NCBI GenBank assembly: GCA_023436525.1 | Contig: JAEZIW010000128.1 | Location: forward strand, 1-6,891 | DNA length: 6,891 nucleotides | Reading direction: 5' to 3' | Origin: Bacillota bacterium | Lineage (GTDB): Bacteria; Bacillota; Clostridia; Christensenellales; SZUA-584 | Shown: piece after piece, positions 1 to 5,737 of the stretch | Numbering within the stretch: position 1 is the stretch's first letter | How the letters are laid out: every line of letters begins with the position of its first letter | Made by a program: the position numbers and the translations under genes | The notes under the pieces: generated by a model | What the model saw: only the letters and a program-made list of their open reading frames with translations | Told to the model about the DNA's origin: nothing | Database searches by the model: none

Positions 1-558
1 TTCTTAATGCCTGTTGAAGACGTTTTCTCCATCACCGGCCGCGGCACAGTGGCAACGGGCAGAGTGGAGAGAGGTACCGTTAAGGTTCAGGATTCCGTCG
101 AAATCGTCGGCATGACCGAGAAGACAAGAGACGTTGTCGTCACAGGCGTTGAAATGTTCAGAAAGCTTCTTGATCAGGCGATGGCCGGTGACAACGTGGG
201 TCTGCTGCTCCGCGGCGTGCAGAGAAACGAAATCGAGCGCGGTCAGGTTCTCGCGAAGAAGGGCACAATCAAACCGCATACCCACTATAAGGGCCAGGTT
301 TACGTGCTGAAGAAGGAAGAAGGCGGCCGTCACACACCGTTCTTTGATGGTTACAGACCGCAGTTCTACTTCAGAACAACTGACGTGACAGGCAGCATCA
401 AATTGCCGGATGGCACAGAGATGGTTATGCCTGGCGACAACATCGAGATGGAGATCAAGCTCATCACCCCGATCGCTATCGAAGAAGGCCTCCGTTTTGC
501 TATCCGTGAAGGCGGCAGAACAGTGGGTTCCGGCGTTGTTGTCAGCGTTATCGAATAA
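1..558 (+). CDS. tuf: Elongation factor Tu, 3' part (domains II and III)
   Basis: EF-Tu is the cytoplasmic GTPase that carries aminoacyl-tRNA to the ribosomal A site. The reading frame is open from base 1, so the gene begins upstream. About 185 residues are visible, matching roughly the last 185 of the usual ~395. The GTP-binding domain I, with its P-loop and effector region, is outside the window. Domain II is recognised from FLMPVEDVFSITGRGTVATG followed by GRVERG, VGLLLRG and RGQVLA. Domain III is recognised from GGRHTPFF, GYRPQFYFRTTDVTG, MVMPGDN and LRFAIREGGRTVGSG. The protein ends in VVVSVIE with a TAA stop. No frameshift or unusual substitution is evident. A hairpin terminator follows 18 bases after the stop, so tuf is the last gene of its transcript. 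An ATG at base 7 is an internal Met, not the start. The identification is essentially certain. Confidence 0.98.
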   Translation, partial: FLMPVEDVFSITGRGTVATGRVERGTVKVQDSVEIVGMTEKTRDVVVTGVEMFRKLLDQAMAGDNVGLLLRGVQRNEIERGQVLAKKGTIKPHTHYKGQVYVLKKEEGGRHTPFFDGYRPQFYFRTTDVTGSIKLPDGTEMVMPGDNIEMEIKLITPIAIEEGLRFAIREGGRTVGSGVVVSVIE

Positions 559-576
559 TTAGCTAAAAGCACATTG

Positions 577-619
577 AAAACCGGCATTGCCAATAACGGC
601 AGCGCCGGTTTTTTGTTTT
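577..619 (+). terminator. Rho-independent terminator of tuf
   Basis: A 9-bp perfect stem (AAAACCGGC at 577-585 with GCCGGTTTT at 604-612) encloses a second 4-bp stem (TGCC 588-591 with GGCA 598-601) and an AATAAC loop. The run TTTTTTGTTTT at 609-619 forms the U-tract. It begins 18 bases after the tuf stop codon. Because the outer stem is A-rich on its 5' side and T-rich on its 3' side, it could work partly in both directions, but the only gene running into it is tuf. Confidence 0.93.
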
Positions 620-639
620 GCTTTCGTTTCCGTTAGTGC

Positions 640-668
640 CGAGGTACATCATACCCCTTCGAGGTACA
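640..668. repeat. Inverted fragment of the intergenic repeat, flanked by a 9-bp direct repeat
   Basis: ATACCCCTTCG at 651-661 is the exact reverse complement of CGAAGGGGTAT found in both downstream repeat units (784-794 and 898-908). It is bracketed by a direct repeat, CGAGGTACA, at 640-648 and 660-668. It looks like the end of a third, oppositely oriented and decayed repeat copy. The palindromic part of the full unit is not recognisable here. Confidence 0.6.
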
Positions 669-782
669 AGAATCTATTTTTCTGGGCGGGTCTTATTGCC
701 GTAGAGCTTTTTTAGTCATTAATAACGAGTGGTTAAATCACACTTGCGGAAATTTATAAGCTTAAAAAAGTATACCTATATA

Positions 783-850
783 CCGAAGGGGTATAGTCGC
801 TACGAGTAAACGATCTAAATAACTTGGAACGGTCAAGACCGTTCCCTACA
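783..850 (+). repeat. Palindromic intergenic repeat, unit 1
   Basis: The 68-bp unit begins CCGAAGGGGTATAGTCGCT (783-801), continues with a 24-bp divergent middle, and ends with a 20-bp palindrome at 826-845 (GGAACGGTC, AA, GACCGTTCC) plus CTACA (846-850). It matches unit 2 exactly over the first 19 bases, over 18 of the 20 palindrome bases and over the CTACA tail, but at only about half of the middle bases. Such repeats resemble REP-type elements, which in other bacteria are moved by IS200/IS605-related (RAYT) transposases. No transposase is in this window. Confidence 0.85.
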
Positions 851-896
851 TTTTGCATATAGCAGAGAGACTTAATTAAAAAGAGTTGCCAGAACC

Positions 897-964
897 CCGA
901 AGGGGTATAGTCGCTTCGATTGACAGACCAAAACAAAACGGAGCGGTCAAGACCGCTCCCTACA
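897..964 (+). repeat. Palindromic intergenic repeat, unit 2
   Basis: This is the second copy of the 68-bp unit, exactly 114 bp downstream of the first. The leading 19 bases (897-915) are identical to unit 1. The palindrome lies at 940-959 (GGAGCGGTC, AA, GACCGCTCC), followed by CTACA at 960-964. Its two differences from the unit 1 palindrome, A to G in the left arm and T to C in the right arm, are partners in the stem, so pairing is preserved. It is not a terminator for a known gene because no T-tract follows on either strand. Confidence 0.85.
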
Positions 965-1030
965 AAAAGCACGGTTTCGACACGATCAACTATCATATGC
1001 CAAAGTGCCCGAAATGGTGCGTGCTCCAAA

Positions 1031-1059
1031 GCATGTTTGTCATTCCGCTGCCATATACA
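1031..1059 (+). promoter_or_regulatory. Candidate sigma-E promoter for the SpoIVFA/SpoIVFB-like pair
   Basis: GCATGTT (1031-1037) resembles the sigma-E -35 element (KMATATT-like). After a 14-base spacer, CATATACA (1052-1059) resembles the -10 element (CATACANT-like), with the CATA core intact. Transcription would start near 1066, about 10 bases before the ribosome-binding site AAGGAGG at 1076-1082. Mother-cell sigma-E control is known for spoIVF in Bacillus subtilis, which makes this site plausible. The match is imperfect and the surroundings are AT-rich, so it is only a candidate. Confidence 0.35.
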
Positions 1060-1090
1060 TATACGGCAGTATCATAAGGAGGCGACAGAC

Positions 1091-1804
1091 ATGGAAAAGA
1101 AAGAACTTCCGAAGCTGGAGATAAGCGGATTTGTAACGCAGCAATACCAAAAACCGACATGGAGAAAGAAAGCGAAGGATATTGTACGCACCATAAAGCC
1201 GGCTAAAAAAGAAACGGACAGCGATGTGGATATCGCATACAAACGGCTGCTCTTTAAAACGGGCGTTTGCGCGGCCGTCGCGGTCACGATACTTGTCGTC
1301 AGCAGTCTCAGCACACCGGCATCCGCAGAGGTGAACCGCGCGGTGGACTATGTTGTCAACCACGAATTCGATGTGGACGAAGACATCGGCCGTCTGAAAT
1401 TTGTGGAAGCGCTTGAAGACACGCAAGCCGTATTCAGCGCCCTGCCCGACGGTACCATCGTGTACCCCGCAGACGGCGAAGTGGTGTCGGCTTTTGGTGA
1501 AGGGGGTTCAAAAGGCGTGCGCATGAGCGCGCAAACACCCGAGATTATGAACATCGCCAAAGGCACGGTCACAGCGGTTGGCGATATCAGCGGTGAAGGG
1601 TACGTGAAGGTGGTGCTCGATACGGGCGAGATTGTAACATATCATAACTTGGAGCCGTGTGTGAAAGTGAATGATATCGTGATGCCGGGGCAGACAATCG
1701 GGAAAACCGAAGAAGGGTACCTGTATGTTGAAATGAAGAACGGCGACAGCTATATCGACCCGATTGCGTTCTTAAACGGGCATGCAGGCGCAGCGCTGCA
1801 ATAA
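1091..1804 (+). CDS. spoIVFA: SpoIVFA-like membrane protein with degenerate LytM/M23 domain
   Basis: In B. subtilis, SpoIVFA holds the protease SpoIVFB in the outer forespore membrane and, with BofA, keeps it inactive until a signal arrives from the forespore. This 237-residue product has the same plan: a basic cytoplasmic N-terminus (about 1-52), one membrane helix (about 54-73), a linker, and a LytM/M23-like domain (about 122-228) with IVYPADGEVVSAFG, AKGTVTAVG, GEIVTYHNL, VMPGQTIGKT and a final YIDPIAFL. All four M23 zinc ligands appear lost: Ser140 and Arg144 stand where His and Asp are expected, Asn186 aligns with the YxHL histidine, and YLY (210-212) replaces HLH. It should therefore bind rather than cut. 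The frame stays open upstream to about 920 through the repeat region, but the start at 1091 is preferred for its strong AAGGAGG, 8 bases away. The SpoIVFB-like gene follows directly. SpoIVFA sequences are poorly conserved, so the assignment rests on architecture plus neighbour. Confidence 0.82.
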   Translation: MEKKELPKLEISGFVTQQYQKPTWRKKAKDIVRTIKPAKKETDSDVDIAYKRLLFKTGVCAAVAVTILVVSSLSTPASAEVNRAVDYVVNHEFDVDEDIGRLKFVEALEDTQAVFSALPDGTIVYPADGEVVSAFGEGGSKGVRMSAQTPEIMNIAKGTVTAVGDISGEGYVKVVLDTGEIVTYHNLEPCVKVNDIVMPGQTIGKTEEGYLYVEMKNGDSYIDPIAFLNGHAGAALQ

Positions 1805-1808
1805 AGAA

Positions 1809-2696
1809 ATGAAATCGCTGCATCTGTTCGGCGGCCGATTCAAAATCAATCTGCTCATGTTTCCCGCCGTGGCGGTGCTGCTGCTGATCGGCATGGGAGA
1901 TATTGTGCTCTATTATATCCCCACGGTGCTGATTCATGAATGGGCGCATGTGATATTCGCGACGGCTCTCGGGATGACGGTGAGCGAAATGGAGCTGTTT
2001 CCTTTCGGCTGCGCTGCCAAACTGCAGTGCTTTGCGGTATCGCGTTCCAAAGAGATTGTGGTGGCTGCCGCGGGCCCGGCTGCAAACATATTGGCCGCCT
2101 GTGCGGTTTTTTTTATTAACAAATACGCCACACCGATAGCCGTGGCCGACAAGCTGATTGCGTCGAACCTGGCGCTCGCGGCTGTGAACATGCTGCCGGC
2201 CCTGCCGCTGGACGGCGGACGGATTGTGCGCGCTGTTTTTGCTTCATTCATGGGCTACAAGCGCGCTACGCGTCTGACGGCGTTCGCAGGCATTTTTTTT
2301 GCTGCTATTTTGCTGGGCGTGGGGGTATGGGCACTGCTGAAGGAAACGATGAATCCGAGCTTTTTTATTATGGGCTTTTTCCTGTGCCTTGCCGCATTTA
2401 AGGAACTGAAAAGCGCTCCTTATACATTGATACGTGATTTTACAGGCAAGAAGGAGGCGTTCGACAAGCGGAAGACGCTGAACGTAAACCGTTTTGCCGC
2501 CATACAAACCGAAACGCTGAGGGAAATTATGCGCGAGCTGGAAGCGGGTAAATACAACATTGTCACAGTGCTGGATAAAGACCTCGGGGTCATAGGCGAG
2601 CTGGATGAGCGTCAGATTCTCACCGGTATGATGGAAAAGGGGGCGCAGGTGACGTTGGGCAGTGTATTCAGGCTGAAAAATAATGAGAACGGCTGA
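1809..2696 (+). CDS. spoIVFB: SpoIVFB-like intramembrane metalloprotease (M50, site-2 protease family)
   Basis: SpoIVFB cleaves pro-sigma-K inside the membrane to release the late mother-cell sigma factor. From the ATG at 1809 the protein has 295 residues, close to the 288 of B. subtilis. The zinc motif HEWAH lies at 43-47 (catalytic Glu44), and NMLPALPLDGG at 127-137 provides the NPDG-type second site with Asp135. In B. subtilis the same residues are Glu44 and Asp137, which supports this start over the in-frame ATG at 1782 that would overlap the upstream gene. Hydrophobic segments are at about 15-37, 83-104, 117-130 and 150-200. After them comes a single CBS-like domain (about 220-287), including NIVTVLDKDLGVIGELDE; in the family this domain senses nucleotide and regulates cleavage. 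The gene starts 4 bases after the stop of the SpoIVFA-like gene and has no clear ribosome-binding site, so translational coupling is likely. Other M50 roles are possible, but the pairing makes SpoIVFB the best call. Confidence 0.9.
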   Translation: MKSLHLFGGRFKINLLMFPAVAVLLLIGMGDIVLYYIPTVLIHEWAHVIFATALGMTVSEMELFPFGCAAKLQCFAVSRSKEIVVAAAGPAANILAACAVFFINKYATPIAVADKLIASNLALAAVNMLPALPLDGGRIVRAVFASFMGYKRATRLTAFAGIFFAAILLGVGVWALLKETMNPSFFIMGFFLCLAAFKELKSAPYTLIRDFTGKKEAFDKRKTLNVNRFAAIQTETLREIMRELEAGKYNIVTVLDKDLGVIGELDERQILTGMMEKGAQVTLGSVFRLKNNENG

Positions 2697-2700
2697 AACA

Positions 2701-2729
2701 TTGTCAGCGCTACTGCACTGTGTTAAAAT
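2701..2729 (+). promoter_or_regulatory. Sigma-A-type promoter for the MBL/VOC gene pair
   Basis: TTGTCA (2701-2706) and TAAAAT (2724-2729) are separated by exactly 17 bases, each one mismatch from consensus. A TG at 2721-2722 adds an extended -10. The expected start of transcription near 2736 gives a very short leader that begins at about the ribosome-binding site. The promoter starts 4 bases after the spoIVFB stop codon, so the next two genes can be expressed in vegetative cells independently of sporulation. Confidence 0.75.
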
Positions 2730-2736
2730 GATCGGT

Positions 2737-2744
2737 AAGGGGTG
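2737..2744 (+). promoter_or_regulatory. Ribosome-binding site that favours the TTG start at 2751
   Basis: AAGGGGTG is a near-perfect Shine-Dalgarno sequence. It overlaps the GTG at 2742, so that codon cannot use it. It lies 6 bases before the TTG at 2751, which is the best spacing available. Confidence 0.75.
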
Positions 2745-2750
2745 AGAGAA

Positions 2751-3452
2751 TTGCGTATTTACTATTTGCATCATAGCAGCGTCTGCGTGATAATCGATAA
2801 AACGCTGATGGTATTTGATTATTTTGCAGATGCTAAGGACAAACACATAGAAGACGGACACTTGAACCGGGAGGATATCGAGGCTTTTGAGCGTGTTTAT
2901 GTTTTCGCGTCGCACGGACATCAGGATCATTTTAATACGTGTGTATTTAACTGGGCTTCGCCAAAGGTTAAATACATACTCGACAGCACGATTGAAGATG
3001 CACCGGAGGGCACGGTTATAATGAAGCCGGGCGAAACATACACCGACGAAAACATCTATGTGCGCGAGTTCGGCTCCACCGACTGCGGCGGCAGCTTTTA
3101 TGTGAACATTGGCGGGACAAGCCTGTTTCACGCGGGAGATTTGAATGACTGGCACTGGAAGGACGACGGTAATGCACGGTACTCACGCGTGATGACAAAG
3201 ATGTTCGACCGTGAAATGATGTATCTTAAAAAGCATGTGGCCCATATCGATTACGCGTTCTTTCCGGTGGACAAACGCATAGGCTCGGATTATGATACGG
3301 GAGCAAAGAAATTTATCGAGATCATGAAACCCGGCGTATTGATCCCGATTCATTTTGTGAGCTTTTCAGACACAGAGGCATTCAGCGAGGCAGCAGCGGG
3401 CAGCGGTACAAAAATAATTCAGGTAAAACATAACGGAGAAAGGTTGGTTTAA
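2751..3452 (+). CDS. Metallo-beta-lactamase-fold hydrolase
   Basis: This is a soluble metal-dependent hydrolase of the MBL superfamily, 233 residues from the TTG at 2751, which is chosen because of the Shine-Dalgarno site at 2737-2744. An in-frame GTG at 2742 would add three residues. The product begins MRIYYLHHSSVCVIIDK, a first-strand pattern common in small clostridial MBL proteins. The signature HGHQDH is at 55-60. HAGD (127-130) supplies the third His and the bridging Asp, and PIHF near residue 204 supplies the last His, so the binuclear metal site appears complete. There is no signal peptide and no added RNA-binding or rhodanese domain. Substrate cannot be read from the sequence; UlaG-like or cyclic-phosphate hydrolases are among the possibilities. 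The VOC gene begins one base after its stop codon, which suggests co-transcription and linked function. Confidence 0.9.
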   Translation: MRIYYLHHSSVCVIIDKTLMVFDYFADAKDKHIEDGHLNREDIEAFERVYVFASHGHQDHFNTCVFNWASPKVKYILDSTIEDAPEGTVIMKPGETYTDENIYVREFGSTDCGGSFYVNIGGTSLFHAGDLNDWHWKDDGNARYSRVMTKMFDREMMYLKKHVAHIDYAFFPVDKRIGSDYDTGAKKFIEIMKPGVLIPIHFVSFSDTEAFSEAAAGSGTKIIQVKHNGERLV

Positions 3453-3453
3453 T

Positions 3454-3822
3454 ATGAAATTTACGATCGAACACGCAAACATCAATGTGAAGGATTTAGG
3501 GGCGAGCATTCAGTTTTACAATGAAGCGCTCGGCTTGAAAGAGGTGCGCAGGATTAACGGGGAAGACGGGTCGTTTATAATTGTATTCTTGAGTGACAGC
3601 GTCTCGGGCTTTCTTTTGGAATTGACTTGGCTGCGCGATAAAGAAGGCTCGTATAATCTCGGAGACAACGAGAGCCACATTTGCTTTGCAACAGACGATT
3701 TCGACGCAGGGTATGCGCACCATAAACAAATGGGCATTATATGCTACGAGAATACGGAAATGGGCGTTTATTTCATCTGCGACCCCGATGGTTACTGGCA
3801 GGAAATCAAACGTCAGCATTGA
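3454..3822 (+). CDS. Glyoxalase I-like VOC family protein
   Basis: This is a 122-residue vicinal-oxygen-chelate protein made of two beta-alpha-beta-beta-beta modules: about 1-60 (EHANINVKDLGASIQFYNEA) and about 70-122 (SHICFATDDF, then GVYFICDPDGYWQEI). The four positions that bind metal in E. coli GloA (His5, Glu56, His74, Glu122) correspond here to His7, Glu56, His75 and Glu117, so the protein should bind a divalent metal. It could be a lactoylglutathione-lyase-type enzyme that removes methylglyoxal adducts. Because most Clostridia lack glutathione, another thiol or substrate is likely; VOC folds also serve in antibiotic resistance and other reactions. It follows the MBL gene with a 1-base gap. 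GGAG at 3435-3438 or AAAGG at 3439-3443 can serve as ribosome-binding site. The pair recalls glyoxalase I and II (GloB is an MBL protein), but the upstream MBL does not look like a classical GloB. Confidence 0.88.
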   Translation: MKFTIEHANINVKDLGASIQFYNEALGLKEVRRINGEDGSFIIVFLSDSVSGFLLELTWLRDKEGSYNLGDNESHICFATDDFDAGYAHHKQMGIICYENTEMGVYFICDPDGYWQEIKRQH

Positions 3823-3835
3823 AAAATAAACGGCA

Positions 3836-3865
3836 TTGCCTATATTTGCATATCCATGCTATAAT
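3836..3865 (+). promoter_or_regulatory. Sigma-A-type extended -10 promoter before the radical SAM gene
   Basis: A perfect TATAAT (3860-3865) is preceded by TG at 3857-3858, an extended -10. TTGCCT at 3836-3841, 18 bases upstream, is a weak -35. Transcription would start near 3872, leaving a leader of about 30 bases with the ribosome-binding site AAGGA at 3891-3895. No terminator is seen between the VOC gene and this promoter, so read-through from upstream is possible. Confidence 0.72.
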
Positions 3866-3901
3866 AAAAAAGGTGATAACTGAAGACGATAAGGACATTG
3901 C

Positions 3902-5737
3902 ATGATCGATATAAAAAAGCTTGAAAGCTTGCTGCCCACCGTGAGCAAACCGGCCCGTTATACGGGCGGTGAATATGGTGAGGTTGTGAAGCAGATAAAC
4001 GACGCAACGGTTCGTTTTGTGATTTGTTTTCCTGATGTGTATGAAGTGGGCATGTCGCATCTTGGAACGAGCATACTCTATCATCTGACCAACAGCTTGG
4101 ATAATGCATATGCGGAGCGGTGCTTTGCGCCCTGGCCCGATATGGAGTCGGCATTGAGGCAGTCAGAGCTGCCGCTTTATTCGCTTGAAACCAAAACGGC
4201 ACTGTGTGATTTTCACATCGTGGGGTTCAGCCTTGGTTACGAGATGTGCTATACCAATATGCTGACTATGCTCGATCTTGGGCGTATCCCGATCTATAGC
4301 AAAGACAGAACAGATGCCGACCCGGTTGTGATTGCGGGCGGCGGTTGTGTGTATAACCCCGAGCCGGTTGCGGATTTTATCGATCTGTTTGTGGTGGGCG
4401 AGGGCGAAGAGGTGCTCGCCGAACTGATGGCGCTGTACGGCGCATGCAAAAAGCAAAACGACAGCCGCGGTGAATTCATAAAACGTGCGGCGGCTATAGA
4501 AGGCGTTTATGCGCCGTCGCTGTACAGCGTTGACTACAACGCGGATGGTACGGTGAAGAGCATAGCTGCCGCTCAAAACGTGCCGATGCCCGTTAAAAAG
4601 CGTATACTGAGCGATTTTGATTCCGGGTATTATCCCGAAAATCCCATTGTGCCGTTTCTCGGTGTGATTCACGACCGGGTGACGGTTGAGGTGATGCGCG
4701 GTTGTACGCGCGGCTGCCGATTCTGTCAGGCCGGATTTGTATACCGCCCGGTGCGTGAGAGAAGCGCAGACACATTGATGCGGCAGGCCAAAACCTGTAT
4801 TGAAAACACAGGACACGAAGAGGTGTCACTCTGTTCGCTGTCCACCGGCGATTATTCGCAGGTGGCGCGGCTTATTTGCGAGCTTTCGGACGACTTTAAA
4901 AGCACGGGTGTATCGCTGGCGGTGCCGTCGCTGCGAATCGATTCGTATGAGGGCGACTATGCGCAAAGGCTTAAAGAGGTGCGCAACACAGGGCTCACGT
5001 TTGCGCCCGAAGCGGGCACGCAAAGGCTGCGCGACGTGATTAACAAGAACTTAACCGAAAAGGATATTTTCACGGCGGTAAAGGAAGCGTTTGAATCGGG
5101 CACCAACGGCGTGAAGCTGTATTTCATGATGGGGCTGCCCGGTGAAACGATGGAGGATGTGCTCGGCATTGCGGAGCTTGCCGCCCGCATCCGCGATATC
5201 TATTATACGGTGCCTAAAGAGCGGCGCACCGGCGGCTTCAAGCTGACGGTGAGCGTGTCGTGCTTTGTTCCCAAACCGCACACGCCGTTTCAGTGGACGG
5301 CGCAGGACGAAATTGCAGTATTTGAAGACAAGCAGCGGCGGCTTAAGGACGCGCTGAGAAGCGTTAAGGGCGTGAAATTCAACTGGCATGATGCAAGGCT
5401 CAGTATGCTCGAGGCGGTGTTTGCACGCGGTGACAGGCGGCTCTCAGCCGCTCTGGTGAACGCCTACGAGGCGGGATGCCGGTTCGACAGCTGGAAAGAG
5501 CTTTTTGATTTTGATAAATGGCGCGGTGCGTTTGAACAGGCGGGCATTGACCCGGCTTTTTACGCAGCGCGAGAGCATAGCAAGGATGAAACACTGCCTT
5601 GGGATATGATCGATTCAGGTATCAGCAAGGCGTATTTATGGGATGAATATGTGCATGCGCTATCAGCCGACACCACACCGGACTGCCGTGAGGGCTGCAC
5701 GGGATGCGGGCTGAAGGAAGCGGGGATGTGCATATGA
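3902..5737 (+). CDS. Radical SAM protein, TIGR03960-type, with B12-binding-like N-terminus
   Basis: This 611-residue protein belongs to a widespread radical SAM family that I know only as uncharacterised. The N-terminal part (about 35-200) resembles the Rossmann-like B12-binding domain of RimO/YgiQ-type enzymes, with FVICFPDVYEVGMSHLGTS, FHIVGFSLGYEM, VVIAGGG and FVVGEGEEV. The cobalamin-ligating DxHxxG motif is not evident. The radical SAM core runs from about 255 to 480, with CTRGCRFC (Cys268, Cys272, Cys275) for the 4Fe-4S cluster, APEAGTQRLR (368-377) and KLYFMMGLPGE (405-415). The C-terminus holds a second cysteine group (Cys595, Cys599, Cys602, Cys610) that could bind another iron-sulfur cluster. 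AAGGA sits 6 bases before the ATG. The last bases overlap the DUF2344 gene (ATGA); in some genomes the two are fused, so they probably act together. The substrate is unknown; a nucleic-acid or ribosome-linked role is inferred only from the neighbouring RNase G gene. Confidence 0.92.
   Translation: MIDIKKLESLLPTVSKPARYTGGEYGEVVKQINDATVRFVICFPDVYEVGMSHLGTSILYHLTNSLDNAYAERCFAPWPDMESALRQSELPLYSLETKTALCDFHIVGFSLGYEMCYTNMLTMLDLGRIPIYSKDRTDADPVVIAGGGCVYNPEPVADFIDLFVVGEGEEVLAELMALYGACKKQNDSRGEFIKRAAAIEGVYAPSLYSVDYNADGTVKSIAAAQNVPMPVKKRILSDFDSGYYPENPIVPFLGVIHDRVTVEVMRGCTRGCRFCQAGFVYRPVRERSADTLMRQAKTCIENTGHEEVSLCSLSTGDYSQVARLICELSDDFKSTGVSLAVPSLRIDSYEGDYAQRLKEVRNTGLTFAPEAGTQRLRDVINKNLTEKDIFTAVKEAFESGTNGVKLYFMMGLPGETMEDVLGIAELAARIRDIYYTVPKERRTGGFKLTVSVSCFVPKPHTPFQWTAQDEIAVFEDKQRRLKDALRSVKGVKFNWHDARLSMLEAVFARGDRRLSAALVNAYEAGCRFDSWKELFDFDKWRGAFEQAGIDPAFYAAREHSKDETLPWDMIDSGISKAYLWDEYVHALSADTTPDCREGCTGCGLKEAGMCI

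Larger units (their letters stand above)
620..1030. other. Gene-free, AT-rich spacer carrying dispersed palindromic repeats
   Basis: No convincing coding region lies between the tuf terminator and the SpoIVFA-like gene. The spacer holds the inverted fragment at 640-668 and the repeat units at 783-850 and 897-964, described separately. The stretch 669-782 is AT-rich, with a T6 run near 710 and short A/T palindromes, but I find no convincing sigma-A promoter, tRNA or riboswitch in it. Open frames exist on both strands (for example the complement of 754-1029), but they follow the repeats and have no recognisable domain or ribosome-binding site. Confidence 0.7.

Noticed and set aside
620..970. 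CRISPR array
   Set aside because: There are only two full units, 114 bp apart, their middles are related rather than unique spacers, and there are no cas genes.
754..1029. Minus-strand open frame of 91 codons
   Set aside because: It is made of the two DNA repeat units read in frame, would start with TTG, and has no recognisable ribosome-binding site or domain.
886..1090. Upstream extension of the SpoIVFA-like gene to about 920, or a separate small + strand gene at 886-1077
   Set aside because: The sequence is repeat-derived and the AAGGAGG at 1076-1082 points clearly to the ATG at 1091.
1782..1808. ATG at 1782 as the start of the SpoIVFB-like gene
   Set aside because: It would add nine non-hydrophobic residues, overlap the upstream gene by 23 bases and shift the catalytic Glu away from the family position 44. 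The choice is still not fully certain because neither start has a good ribosome-binding site.
2244..3155. Long open frame on the minus strand (about 303 codons) across the SpoIVFB-like and MBL genes
   Set aside because: It lies opposite two clearly recognisable + strand genes and a promoter, and its translation shows no domain.
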